Counted from the stretch's first letter, positions 28,301 to 39,116 are shown. The stretch: 64,000 bases of DNA from Schizochytrium sp. CCTCC M209059 (GCA_000818945.1 KN805394.1:1-64000), one strand, 5' to 3'. The notes: a model not told the origin generated them from the sequence alone. Made by a program: numbers and translations.

Positions 28301-31101
28301 TTCTAAAGGGAAAACTCAAGATTATGTGTGGTTCGGCATTCGAGTCTGATGTTGACACGAGCTTTCCTATCTTTGACGAGAACGTCCTGTCATTTTTTCC
28401 CGAGGAGTCATGTCGCGCGTTAGGTGCGATGGATTTCGGAACGCCTGAAAAGGAGCTCAAGTCAATGCTGCGTGATGTGATTGAAGCTCTTTTTGTGGAG
28501 ATCCGCCGAGCCGACGCTATTCTAGGTATCTTGCTCGAAGCAGGAGCAGATATCGACCACGTGGACGACAATGAAAAACCGGCATTCGACGATGCCTATC
28601 GTCTCGAGTACTTTGAGACTAAGAGGGATGAGCTGGAGACGGCGTTTGTAAGAAGAAGCGGGCTCGCGCACGATCAGCCAATCTTTCGAGACAAAATTAT
28701 GCATCAAGCGGTTCACGCAGCATGGGTTGATCAGGGTCTGCGCTTCAAGGCATTGAGAGCGCTCGCCTATTGGACCATTGTGCTGGGTCTCTTGACTCTT
28801 GTTGCAATTCGCTACAGCGGCCGCGACGTGTACGAGTCCTACTCGATCCAAGCGACAATTTCCAACCGTGTATCGTCTGGCACAGCAGGAGACCTCGAAG
28901 ACGTTTCAGACCTGGACAGCTGGAATGACTACGTTGAAAACGTTTTCATCGAAGCCCTCTGGCCAGCGGCGAATGTTCCAGACTTGAGCTCGAACGAAAA
29001 TATGCTTGGCGGAGGACTCACCTTCCTCGGGCGGCCTCGCTATCGTCAGATCCGGACGCTCCCAGAGAGCTGTTCCGCAACGATGCCCTCTTTGCTGCCC
29101 GCAGCTGACGCGACATGCTACGCGCCGTATTCGCAAGGAACTTTTAAAGCTCTCGACGACACCCTCGAAAATAGGACAGACTTTGCGTGCAAATTGCGCG
29201 ATGGCACAAGCCTCGATATTGCTTGGGAGGATAGCCCTGCGGTTCCCTTTTTTGGAAAATTTGGCTTTTACAAGGGCGGCGGCGTCAGTGTGGTGTTACC
29301 ATCGAACTCAACGCGCGCGCAGCGCCTCTTGCAAGATCTGCGCGCTTGCGATTTCCTGACCATGCAAACACGACTTGCTGTCTTGGAATTTACCTTGTAC
29401 TCGCGAGCTCACGAGCTATTCGTTCACGGAAGGGTCTTCATGGAGCAGACTACCGCCGGAGGTGTCTTTGTTGGACAGCGTTGGGAGACCCGCAAGCTCG
29501 TAAGCTACGAATCTGCAGACGACCGGAGCAATCAATGGATGGAGTGGGGAATGTCCGTTCTTTTGCTCTTGCATTTCGGAGGAGAGCTTCGCAGAATGAC
29601 CAAATCGTTATGGCGTACAAGCGAAGACCCGATCATTCCTCGAGGTGCTCGTGCATCATTGAGTACAAGGGTAAGCAATGCTCAGAGCTTTGAGATGCCA
29701 GACCGCTTGGGAGAGAGCAGTCTTACAAGCCTCATTATTTTGGATCAAGAGGAACAAGAGTGGTGCATATGCGAAGCAACAAAGACGAGGACCCCAGATG
29801 ACTCAGAGGGCCGTTGGAATATTCAAATTCACAATAGCGATAAAGTCTTCGACCCGCAGAATCTCCGATGGCTTCCGACTGGAAAACATGTGAAAGATGG
29901 GCATTTTGCAATTGGCCAGGCCGTGGAAGTCGCAGCAGGGCCGAACAGGCAAGCGTGCTCTGGCATGATTGTTGGTGCGAATGTTCGCTCCGAACCCTGT
30001 ACGTACAGTGTGTTCACGTTCAGCTCCCCGAGTGTTTTACTGCAGTATGTCCCGGAGAACGTGATTCGCGAAGTCTCTCATTGCGCAATTGCGGAGATTA
30101 GAAGCTCACCGCGTGGGAACAAGTTTTTGGCAAGAAGTACGGCTCCTCAGCATCGGAAGGGAGTCGGATTGCTTCGGGCAAAAGCTCTCGATCTGATCCA
30201 TGCAGGAAAAGATCAGTTCGTGAGCATTGCCGATAAAGGCTTCTTTGGGGTTTTGACCAGTCTGTTTGGCGATATTTCGCCCTACTGGTCTGATCCATTC
30301 AATTACATCGACCTGAGCATCATGTTTCTCTCATGTGCCCTGGTCGCAGCTCATCTCTCACTCCTCAGCAAAGTTGCTGATAAACGCGTGGGTTGGCAAG
30401 AAACTTCAGCGTCAAACGTCTTCATTGACGTCTCAGATGTCATGTGGTATGCTACAATTCGCCAATACCTGCTTGCTGGGGTTGTCTTCTTGTGTTACCT
30501 CAAGACGCTCGAGTACCTGCGTGTGGCTGCAACATTTGCTATTCCAGTTATGATTATCATCGGCATGCTGGTCAAGCTGATGAGTTTCCTTGCCATTTTG
30601 GCTGTTTTTGTGCTTGCCTTTGGTCTCTTCGACTATGTGGTCTTTGGACTCAAGTACGCGCCGGCTAACTCTGTGATGAAGGCGCTCGTGTTCACGGTGC
30701 GAGGCGCTTTGGGTGAGCTCGATTTCGACGGCAAGTATGAGATGGACCAAATCGTGGGCACCGGCATGACAATGCTTGCCGCCGTGCTTTTGGTAATCCT
30801 TCTTCTCAACCTGCTCATCGCAGTTATGAGCGAGGCGTACGAGGAGGTCAAGTCCACGGCCGAGGCGCGCTGGTGCTACATGCAATTTGCGGCGATTTAT
30901 CGGCGCGAGCAAGGGGCCGAATTTTGGACAATTCTCTGGCAGAGTCGTCCCGTCCAAGCTCTGCGCATATTAATTGCACGCTGCTTCAATGCAGGTGGCC
31001 TCTCTGCGCAGCAGCAAGTCGTACCCGTGAACGTTAGCGACCGCACCGACGTTGTTGAGCACGAAGGTTCAGGCAAACCCGTTGACCCAAACCGAGACTA
31101 G
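25318..31101 (+). CDS. Ankyrin-repeat polycystin-2-like (TRPP) cation channel
   Basis: 1,927 residues from ATG 25318 (a second in-frame ATG in accATGG context is at 25348; the frame further upstream has no ATG). Residues 1-480 hold a partly beta-like N-terminal region of unknown type. Ankyrin repeats occupy about 485-945, clearest at 730-945 (TPMHIAVGHHFVEIV, TLLHIACE, TALHNATSMGNLSAV). S1 is near 1146-1166. A polycystin extracellular (TOP) domain covers about 1167-1398, with GRPRYRQIR, a Cys pair 15 residues apart, FYKGGGVSVVL, and TRLAVLEFTLYSRAHELF. S2 is near 1405-1423, followed by a large cytosolic insert at about 1468-1587. S3, S4, S5, a pore helix near 1789-1803 and S6 near 1814-1840 (LLNLLIAVMSEAYEEV) follow. 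It should be a non-selective or Ca2+-permeable channel of cilia, ER or plasma membrane. Ankyrin repeats are not usual in TRPP channels. Confidence 0.85.
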   Translation: MAESETQRGTMASEKENVGTPASGMTSYAVYILRAFDFGNVSVLKNNKKLYCKVEYLGNSYRIESQAAPVNFEREWTNWVRIEAPSSSETVSEPDKQALVETGKDVVKTDTETNTSEGDDSIVKFTIIEEDEGVSCISTSQLSGVIAAKDLFGSRLKFRHFKLAHTDGSYDRVDLRVASVPLESVQLERPASLRVDIFDHSSATSYEVLFLEASGKLQRYYKLNENEINCLQADKICAMHIRGEPPYDIFEEVPLHNALGNSLPHWHDTLRFLLSAYDPREVCLSALSLFEQLGRLFVMVQSQLNDASRSIVTADTSRDMLLQLLSSAGTSLQFSSKEDESCFLNGIESNGIGGVDAQALAQLFSDLHVLAQSSSPDTQPGHEEALQRVLVSLLLAVLIPNPERRVQTSARQFVRHFISQQRREHTASLAKEDQKADVNLEWELGAFKRILSENMSEVLAVHRVVHSPESRFDSAYKQRVAIDSRGSKLLAAAKRADFETCKHLLHSHSHGNDLDVNADVEYHEEIMCFLMASLKRIRKERNYFAWNCHPEKEGHSLRAMQYVQGELEAVRNILKRLVETGADLNARSVSQESHFEALVRMRDNETLKVLASASLTPRAVRANLGTSWKLLFEQFRAHQDECSAVLETLLGVQAALVRAQVPDGYCEAVFEACEELGHVAINELFRAQLGDSVTVKILRRMFRKVHGEDGHTQLSLFSVRQRQFSRYGTSLQAACNYGYIECVRELISYGADIHTVPRNGCTPMHIAVGHHFVEIVRLFCTEGARRDDAALLSSVENGQVEILQILHSHWPEAANPYRGELDRTLLHIACERQGSREDKIVPALIQMGVSVNEVDVIGRTALHNATSMGNLSAVRCLMEAGADDTLPTRLEGSTIIHEAAKKGRISVLQFLLQNASGETVDALDRRGRTPVCYAFDRRKYLEMALFCLFESVKCASHKAIRNMSFTGEIKTFASLIEQRYSSPHRSKQEKNEIKVLKGKLKIMCGSAFESDVDTSFPIFDENVLSFFPEESCRALGAMDFGTPEKELKSMLRDVIEALFVEIRRADAILGILLEAGADIDHVDDNEKPAFDDAYRLEYFETKRDELETAFVRRSGLAHDQPIFRDKIMHQAVHAAWVDQGLRFKALRALAYWTIVLGLLTLVAIRYSGRDVYESYSIQATISNRVSSGTAGDLEDVSDLDSWNDYVENVFIEALWPAANVPDLSSNENMLGGGLTFLGRPRYRQIRTLPESCSATMPSLLPAADATCYAPYSQGTFKALDDTLENRTDFACKLRDGTSLDIAWEDSPAVPFFGKFGFYKGGGVSVVLPSNSTRAQRLLQDLRACDFLTMQTRLAVLEFTLYSRAHELFVHGRVFMEQTTAGGVFVGQRWETRKLVSYESADDRSNQWMEWGMSVLLLLHFGGELRRMTKSLWRTSEDPIIPRGARASLSTRVSNAQSFEMPDRLGESSLTSLIILDQEEQEWCICEATKTRTPDDSEGRWNIQIHNSDKVFDPQNLRWLPTGKHVKDGHFAIGQAVEVAAGPNRQACSGMIVGANVRSEPCTYSVFTFSSPSVLLQYVPENVIREVSHCAIAEIRSSPRGNKFLARSTAPQHRKGVGLLRAKALDLIHAGKDQFVSIADKGFFGVLTSLFGDISPYWSDPFNYIDLSIMFLSCALVAAHLSLLSKVADKRVGWQETSASNVFIDVSDVMWYATIRQYLLAGVVFLCYLKTLEYLRVAATFAIPVMIIIGMLVKLMSFLAILAVFVLAFGLFDYVVFGLKYAPANSVMKALVFTVRGALGELDFDGKYEMDQIVGTGMTMLAAVLLVILLLNLLIAVMSEAYEEVKSTAEARWCYMQFAAIYRREQGAEFWTILWQSRPVQALRILIARCFNAGGLSAQQQVVPVNVSDRTDVVEHEGSGKPVDPNRD

Positions 31102-31182
31102 GCCTAGGGCTAAAATCGACTAAAACGATAAAAACAATCACCAAACCTTTTCCTTGTCGCGCGCAGGGGCTGGGCTTGGACG

Positions 31183-32362
31183 ATGCACATGCAACGCGCG
31201 GTGTCGACGGGCGCGGAGAGCGGCGGCAGCGGCTCTGGCGTCTCGGCGTCCTCGCGGACGCTGCTGCCCAAGCCTGGGACGGGCTTGCCCTCGAGCAACT
31301 CCTTCACGGCGACATCCGCCGCCGAGGCCGCGACCGCCGCGGAATCTGCGCGGGCCCCGCGCCGGACGCCGCCCGAGCACGCTTCGGCGTCGTCGTTCGA
31401 CCGAGGCACGGGCTCCCTCGCGGCGCGGCAGAGCGCGGAGAGAAGGACCAACACAGGCGGCGGCGGCGGCAGCGGCTTCGGCACCAGCACGAGCAGCACG
31501 GCCAGCACCGGCAGCACCGGCGCTCGAGACAACACCGCTGCGGGCGGCGGAACCGCCGCGGGGGGCGCTCAAGATGGGCCGGCGCGGCCCGCCCCAGGCA
31601 CCATGCACAGGCAGATCTCTGACGACTTCCGCAAGGCCGCGAGGAAGGCCGAATTCGAACCCAGGACCTCGGAGCGCCTCGAGCGCAACATGGCGCGCGT
31701 CCACGCCGCCATGGAGGCCGACAGCATGGCCGCTTTCGGTAAGTAAAGACTCATTGACTGATTGATGAAGAAAAGAAACCGATTCCTTCTTTGTCAACCA
31801 CGCACGTGGAAGGAGGAATATTGTGTCAAGCTGACGAGCGCATTACGCAATCAGGACAAAACAAGGAAAAGGTTCTCCGAGGAATCGACGAAATTAGGAA
31901 GCGGCAGATGGACGTGTTCAGGCACCAAATGCACCTCGAATTCAGGTACGTTGGTTTTCCAGAGCATGCGTCACTCGATCTTGCATCTAGAACTCGTTTT
32001 CTTCTTCTAGGTTTTTTTTTCCCCTTTGTTTTCTAACAGATCCTCTTCTCCCCTTCCACACATGTAGCCTTTCAATGGATGACAATGAGGAAGACGTGAT
32101 GGATCCCGAGCAAAAGATCTTTTCTTCAGAGGGATTTTCGGAGGAGTTCCAGGAAAAGTTCAAAAAGAAGGAGCGTGTTCGCGATGATATACATGGTATG
32201 CTTGAACAGCTCACCAAACAGCTGCAAGAGGTCAATGCTGCTGGAGTAGTGGCGCATATGCCTGTGGACCCAAGCTACACAGAACCCAAACACTCCGACG
32301 CCGCGGCAACAGGTGATGGCGGTGACAGTTTCGAACCAAATTGGAATGTTGATTTCTCTTAA
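31183..32362 (+). CDS. Three-exon gene for a small coiled-coil protein, function unknown
   Basis: Exon 1 runs 31183-31738 (ATG at 31183; Ser/Ala/Gly/Thr-rich, ending in a helical part RLERNMARVHAAMEAD). The donor is GTAAGT at 31739. Two acceptors keep frame: 31812, giving a 74-base intron, or 31770, giving an unusually short 32-base one. Exon 2 ends at 31945 before GTACGT. Intron 2 (31946-32067) has a pyrimidine tract and ends TAG. Exon 3 runs 32068-32362, stop TAA. Phases match at both junctions, giving 327 or 341 residues. The C-terminal half is helical and charged (VLRGIDEIRKRQMDVFRHQM, EEFQEKFKKKERV, MLEQLTKQLQ), suggesting a coiled-coil subunit of a small complex. I do not recognise the family. 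The exon structure is inferred from splice sites and frame, not from transcript data. Confidence 0.65.
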
Positions 32363-32677
32363 CCAACACAAAATGTCCTTCGTGACACTTTGAGCCCAGG
32401 CCGTAGGCCTCAGTCTGGTTCAAACAAAGAGAATACGTGGCACTTTATACATTACCTTTGAATAAGCTTCGTGGCTCGCTGCTACTATGGACACGCGATT
32501 TGATTTGCGTTACGTTGCGTCACGTCACGTGATTTCGGCGAGTCGCTCCAGCGCACCTTTTGTTCGACATACACCATATCATGGATACCACGAATCTGTC
32601 TACTTTCTTCATTCCTGCGACGACTGGACTTGCCTGGCTGGCTTCGGTTCAAGCTCGTCTTCCGTTCTCCATGTCTT
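32363..32677. other. Convergent 3' spacer
   Basis: This is the 3' flank of the three-exon gene (plus) and of DNA2 (minus). No repeat or gene is seen. A TAGGCCT-type motif occurs near 32405. Confidence 0.55.
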
Positions 32678-35600
32678 CTATATTTTGGACTCTCTCGCGC
32701 GGCGAAGCAAGTCAAAGCCCTCGCACGCAGATGTTGGCAGATCCTTTGAAAAACCTTTTGCACGAATGTGGTCAATCATTTTGGCGCAGATGTTGGAAGC
32801 ACGGAGCGTGGAATTTGAGCCAATCACGATAAGTTTTTTCTTGGCACGCGTGATGGCCACGTTGATTCGGGCCACATCGTGCAGCAGGCCCCCGACATCA
32901 TTTTGTACATTCGATCTTACCATAGAAATGATAATACATTCCTTGTCACGACCCTGATACGTGTCGATCGTTGCCACTTCGACGTCACCACACCCGGTAA
33001 GTTCTTTCTTCAATGTTTGCACTTGCGAGCGGTACGGCGTGATAATGCCAATGTCGCTTTCAACAGCCCCGCAAACGAGCATTCCATTCACAAGGAGACT
33101 CACAATCTTGGCCTCGCTTCGATTCTGCAGTCGCCCATAGTGCTCTGTCTGGACCTTGTCCGAGCCTACGTCTGGCTGTGATACCAGGCCGGTTCCTCCA
33201 GCCAAGTCCTGAGCGTCATTGACCGTCCTGTGCATAGCAACGCGTGTATCGGACGCGTTGGCGATCTCGTCTGTATTAAGAAAAAGGAGCTTCGCGCTCG
33301 GGTCAACCGAGTGCAAAAGCCATTGGTCTTCTTTGCTTCCTCCAGCACGCCAGAGCACGCGTTCACGCTCCACAAAGCCTGGCAAGCGCATTGAGCCCTG
33401 GGCCACAGCCTCGCAACCAGCCTCAAGCGCCGTCGCGCTGCAGATCTTGCGTTCATCCCCGACTTCTCTTGGTGCATAGACGAGATCATTGGCGAGGTCC
33501 ATGATCTCCTTGTTCATACGATACTGCTTAAAGAGGAAAACTCTGCTCTTTTCATGCGCTTCACCCAGTTCCTTGAGCAAGGTGTCTCCCATGCCAAGAG
33601 CTTTGGCGTGCGGGCTCTTGACGAGCGGCGGCAGCTGCTTGTCGTCTCCAATGAGAATAAAGCGCTTGGCGCGGCTGATGGGCCCAATGAGCTGCGGCGT
33701 GATCGCCTGGCCAGCCTCGTCAACAATGACGTAATCAAACTTGCATTTGCGTACAAAGGCCGACTTCGCACTCAGACACGTGACGCCCACAACTAGTCCT
33801 GGTTTCGTCTTGAGCTTGCAGAGATCGTCGAGACTCTGGCGCGAGATCAAACACTCGCGCAGGTCCTGGTGCACCTTGCTCTCGCGACCCACACGGTAAA
33901 CTTTGTCTACACTTTCCTTGATCTTGAGTAACAGACTGTCAACCGCATTGTTTGTGTACGAGCACACCAGTACGGAGGCTTTGAGTTGGACGAGTGCGCG
34001 AACGACAAAGCTAATGGTTGTGGATTTGCCCGTTCCAGGCAAACCTTGGATACAAACGTAGTCATCCGCAGCGAGAACATAGCGAATTGCCTGTTGCTGT
34101 TGGTCATTCATTTCGCTGTTGAAAAAAGTCTCTAACTTGGCAGCTTCAGAATTCGAGTCATTCGACACCGCTCCGTTTGGCCCTGAGAAAGCAAGCGTCG
34201 CCGGTGCCCCTGGCGTGGCGAGCATTCTGTGCAAGGCGTCAAGTGTCGTATTTCCGCTCCACACCGCGGATGGAACAGGCCCGCGAGCACGAAAAACGCC
34301 ACCTTGGTCGTCGTCTAGAAAGCGCGGCTCTACATGGTCAATGATGAGCTCGCGATGCCGGTCAACCCGGGGCGACGTCTCCCCGCTTGAAGGCGGACCC
34401 TGTGCTCCGGAAGAGGACACTTTCATGAACTGCGTAAGACTCGATTTTACATTTTTGACCCAGCCTACCTGAAAGCCCTGCTGGTCGACGCGCCAGAAAA
34501 GGTCTTCAAGGCGAGTCTTTTCCGGTAGCGGCACGGGATTTGCGAGTTCGAGCGTAACGGTGTCACTGGTCATGTCATGCACGATGCCATCGCAGAGTCC
34601 TATGTGTCTGCCCTCCAAGCTGATCACGACACGCTCGCCAACACTTAGATTGGACTGTAATATGGAAGGATGCGTTCTGGGGGAAGAGCTGCCCTCACCT
34701 CTGACCAGTGGGTGTCTTTGGAATGAACAGAGAAAGGAGCGTGATGCAAACGTTTGGGCCTGCAGCTTAGTGGAGACAAGCTTGAGCGACGCGATGCACT
34801 TGCCACGGTTTTCACGAGCGTTACCTGTCATTGTCCACAATTCACGCAGCCTTCCGGACGACTCTTTGGCCTCTACGTCGATCAGCTTCATCCACCTGCG
34901 ATAAAATTCAATATGCGAATCGGAAAGGTGGCCCACAATGGCGTTATATTCGTCTGGTCCGATGCCAGATGATTCGGCTGTTCCCTTTTCGAGCGCACGA
35001 TGAACAGTCATACAGCCCACTTTTTCAAAACATCTCGTGCACAAGCTGCTCTGGTTTCGGTAGCCCAAGACGCGCGGCATTTTCATATCCTCGATGTCTT
35101 CGAGTGTGCCAACATTCTGCTCTCCACCATTCTTTTGCTGCGAGTGCGATGCGACACCGTTTGAGCTGCGGAGGTAGTGGGGCGTGGCTGGGACCGCAAA
35201 GCGGTTTCGGTTTTGCACGATAGCGGCAACGTGACTGTGCTCGCGAGCAACGCCTTGGAGAAACGCCTTTTCCTTCCCCGGGAGTTTGTTGAGCCCCTTA
35301 TTGTCTCCGCGCGTAATGTACATGAGCAGGCCGGCGCCGCTGAAACTACCGGTACCAGAGCAATAGAGCTTGCGTTCACGATAGCGATCCTCCATAAGCA
35401 GCGAGTATAAGAGTACTTGATGGGAATAGCGCTGGCGGACCGCGCCAGTCTTCAGTTCCAAAACAGCCTCAAATGTTTCGGGAGTGTCTTCCTCCTTGCG
35501 ATGGACCTTGATGCGCGCGACAAGGTCCGGCGTGCCCACAATCCCCCACATACATGAATACACCTTGTCTTCAGAGAGAAGGATTTCTTCAATCTCAACA

Positions 35601-37245
35601 TAACCCTCGCCCTGTCCAGGGCCGAGATGTATTTTAGTCTTGCCGCCCGTGGCGTCGGAGCGTCTATCTTGGTAGTTGTTGTTATTGTTGTTGTTGTTGT
35701 TGTTGGTAGCTCTCTGCGCACCACGCGTCTCCAAGGGTGTCCTTGGCTGAGCCAGCGCGGGCATGTGGTGCAGAGAAAAATTTTTCAATGCCGTCACGAC
35801 GCCCTCAAGTTCGCCCGTCGCCGTAGGCTCGGACATGTTCACGGCGAAGAGCTCCTCCTTGGCTTGCGGGGACGCTAGGATCTCCTTCATGAGTTCCTTG
35901 AGCGTCTTCTCGTCGTCGAGAAGATTCTGCTCACCAGTCTGCTCGCGATAGGGCAGAAGGATGCGCTCGACCAACTCATGCTTCAAGTGGCCCAAGACAA
36001 GTGATGGGTTGCTCTCCGAAAGGCTCATTTCCTGCTTGAGCATGGCCCGCCGCACGCACTCTGACGAGTCCATGATACTTGTGGGGGAGACGAGAAAGTC
36101 TGGATTGACGACTAAAAAGTTGCGATCTCGCGAAACCACAATTGGCTCGCTAAAGCTGTTTGGCTTGCCATGAGACCAGACTACGTTCACATAGTCGCCC
36201 TCGCGAGGCAGTGTATCCTCGTCCGCCCATTCGTGTTGAAGGACGACTCTTGCGGTTTCGCCGGAAGGACGAATTTCCACCTCGAGCTCCGCCACGTCAC
36301 CGGCGCCAGTAGTAGGGGATGACAGTAACTTGATCACTTTGGCTCGCGTGAAAACGGAAAACTCAGAATTCGCAGACCCGGAATAAGGTGGCAGTATTCG
36401 CGGATGTGTTTCATGGCCCGATGCTATTTTGCTGCCTTTCTCGAATTGCTCCATGGCATCGAGAAAAATATCGTTAGACGGGGAAGACATTTGCGCACTT
36501 GCGTGCGTTGTAGGCGCGGGTGCAGTTGCCAACGTTGGGACAAATGCGTTACCTGAAGGCGCGGCATTTACATGAGCTGACGACGCCGACTCAGCCGCGC
36601 GACCACCCTCATGGTCTACTTGCATCGGCGCCGAGTCGTAGGTAGCTCTGGGCGCAGAGCTAGATGTAAATTTGAGCGGCATCTCTGGTGTAGCGTTGGG
36701 CGCCAAGGACGGCATGACTTTGGAAACGCTAATATTGGCTTCTGCGGCCTCCAAAGCCGCCCACATGAGTGAATCTTCCAGATCCTCGGCAACCGGTGAT
36801 GCGTGCTGCCTCTCTTCCTGGAGACCTGTATCGATTTGCAACGGTGCTGATTTTGCAGTCGCTGGCGCTTCAGCGTGCATGTTTTCTGCCGCAGGCACGG
36901 TTACACATGTGTTGCTGATAGGCATAGAAGCAGCTCGGGTCGCCGTCGTGACAGGGTTCGTTTGCGACTGCGAGGACGATGGCATGGAAGCGGCTCGGTT
37001 CAAGGGCTGTTGATGTTGGTGCAGGTCTTTTTGCCGCGGTTCATGTTGAATTTGTCGCGACGGCAAGATTTGCTGGTTGTTCGACTGAATCGGTTGCATC
37101 GTTTCCCGATGAATCTGAGGCTGCTGATGTTGCAAAGGCTGAAATTGTTGCGGTTGGGCAGGACGCCGCTGTTGCTGCTGTTGTTGTTGTTGTTGTTGTG
37201 GTTGTTGTTGCAAAGGCTGAAGTTGTTGCGGTTGGGCAGGACGCC

Positions 37246-37276
<31 letters not shown>

Positions 37277-38215
37277 TTGTTGCTGTTGCTGTTGTTGTTG
37301 CTGTTGTTGTGGTTGTTTTTGCAAAGGCTGAAGTTGTTGCGGTTGGGCAGGACGCCGCTGTTGTTGTTGTTGTTGTTGTTGTTTTTGCTGATGCTGAAGC
37401 TGATGCTGGTGCTGTTGCGTCGAGCGGGGGAACACCTCAGAGCGAGGTGCAATGCGGGATAATAGTTGACCAGATGGTTGCTGGCCAGCAGAGCGCGCGC
37501 CACTCATGTTTGGATCACCAGCCTGACCCGCCTGACCCACTTGACCCACTTGACTCGCTTGGCCCGCCTGGCGAAGCTTGCGCTTGCGCAAGGCTTCTGC
37601 TCGTTTCGCCGCAATTTCCGCTTCGGAGCGACGGGGGCGCATGCCGCGGGCGGCTACTGCCTGGGGACCGGCCGCAGAGATTGTGACCGAAGACAATGTG
37701 CGCGCTGGCGGCTGACGGGGTCGTTTCGCAAGATTATGCGTAAGTTGATCAAGGAGACTGTTGATTCCAGGGTCGGTATCGCCTTTCGCAGCCCTCTCAG
37801 CGCCAAGAGCATCCAGTCTGGGCCCAAGATTGACGGCTATATTCTCTGAGATATCTTCTGGTGCACGGTCGCTTTCCTCGTACACCCACTGTCGAAGCAA
37901 GGTGTTGTTGTTCTCCTGGTTGTGCTCAATGCTTTGATGCGAAAGGCTATTGCGGTCGGCGATGGCCCCGCCGTGGGCCTGTTCGTGTGACAAAGGTCCA
38001 GCGAGCCGCGGTCGCTTACCGCCCTGACCTTGGTGGACACGGGAAAGCACCTCGTCGAGGTTGTTGAGCTCCGTCGCTGGGTGCGCCGTGCTTCGAGCCA
38101 TGCGCTTTCGGTCCGTGGACGGGGCGCGCTCGTGCCACGACACCATGGTCGCCTGTCTTGGCGTGCTTACCTGCGGCGACGATACGGGCGTCACGCCCGT
38201 GTACTCGTCCTCCAT
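32678..38215 (-). CDS. DNA2: DNA replication helicase/nuclease DNA2
   Basis: This 1,845-residue protein starts at ATG 38215. The N-terminal ~600 residues are disordered, with a Gln-rich block (about 265-410) containing three copies of a QQRRPAQPQQ-type unit. The nuclease has the first Fe-S Cys (SSECVRRA near 718), the RecB-type catalytic segment GTPDLV...AVLELKTG (about 893-918) and the remaining cluster CTRCFEKVGC near 1057. The SF1 helicase has Walker A GLPGTGKST near 1390, VDEAGQA near 1498, QYRMNKEI near 1557, TYQGRDKE near 1765 and NVAITRAKKKL near 1792. DNA2 processes long Okazaki flaps, resects double-strand breaks and acts at stalled forks, in nucleus and often mitochondria. It is larger than yeast Dna2 (about 1,520 residues) because of the N-terminal extension. 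Confidence 0.93.
37130..37400. repeat. CAG/CAA-type repeat encoding the DNA2 Gln-rich tract
   Basis: The plus strand reads TTGTTGCTG triplets, interrupted by three nearly identical copies of a segment around GGTTGGGCAGGACGCCGCTG. The triplet phase is kept, so length change would only alter Gln number. Mixed CAA and CAG codons should make it more stable than a pure repeat. Confidence 0.9.
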
Positions 38216-39116
38216 CGTCGCGGGCGCAAGCGTCTGGGCTCAAAGAGATCTGAGAAACGGGACAAGCTCGAAGCTTCGCGCGCTCTCGGCGCGCTCTCGT
38301 CTCGGCCTAGCTAGCTATTTGAGCAAACGTACGTGCGGGGGTTGTTCCTCTGGGCCTGGCCGGGCGTCGCCGCGCCTCGCCGCCGCCGCTGCCGCTGCCA
38401 CCACCTCCCGCCTCGCCGATCCGCGCCGCGCCGCACCGCACCACCCTCGCTCGGCGCGGCGGAAGCCTCTTCTCTGTTGGCGTCCGCCCCGTCCCAAACG
38501 CCCTTGGTGGTTTGTTGATGAGGTCGCTCAACTTTTTTCAAATTCAAATCTAAACCTAACATATACCCTAACCTAACTGTCGCTTTTCTTCCCCGTTCGC
38601 AAGAGAACGCGGCGGCCGGCGGGAAAGAACTTGAAAGAAGGAAAGAAAATGCCAAAAAGGTAGTAAGAAAGAAAGGCAGATCGATAATGCTCAGCGGGCG
38701 AGCTGAGAGAATGGCAACATGCCACGCCCGCTTCCTCAGTCCTGTTCTTGTTCTTGTTCTTCTTCAGCAGCGTACGCAGCGTACGCACCAGCAAAAGTTG
38801 CAGTGGCATGTTGTTGAAGGCGAAGCAGCGCTTAGAACAGATCCGTTTCCGATACATACATAAATATAGTGTGTACTAGACTAGAACGGTGCGCGAGGGG
38901 TCCGCGAACGGAGCGAGTGAGAGTCAAAGGAAAGACTCGGCAGCGATGATAGCTTGGACGTGAGGAGGGCTCAGACGCGAGGCCGGCACGGTAGCAATAG
39001 AAGAATCATGCCGCCAAAAGCGCGGGAGAATCGCCGGACGCCTTGAACGCGCGCGCGCGCGCGCGCGCTCGTGAGGCGAGAAGAGAAGAGAAGAGAAGAG
39101 AAGAGAAGAGGCGAGA
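38216..39116. other. Divergent promoter region of DNA2 and the ankyrin protein gene
   Basis: This is GC-rich near the DNA2 start (38300-38480) and A/T-richer in the middle. A (CG)n run at about 39050-39066 and a (GAGAA)n run at about 39078-39108 lie directly upstream of the ankyrin gene start. No convincing gene is present, although short frames exist on both strands. Confidence 0.6.

Noticed and set aside
31138..31797. Long alternative frames on both strands over exon 1 of the three-exon gene
   Set aside because: GC-rich DNA leaves all frames open; only the frame from ATG 31183 joins in phase across both splice junctions to later exons.
36875..37686. Leu-, Val- and Asn-rich frames across the DNA2 Gln tract
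   Set aside because: Alternative readings of CAG/CAA triplets; the DNA2 frame continues on both sides with catalytic motifs.
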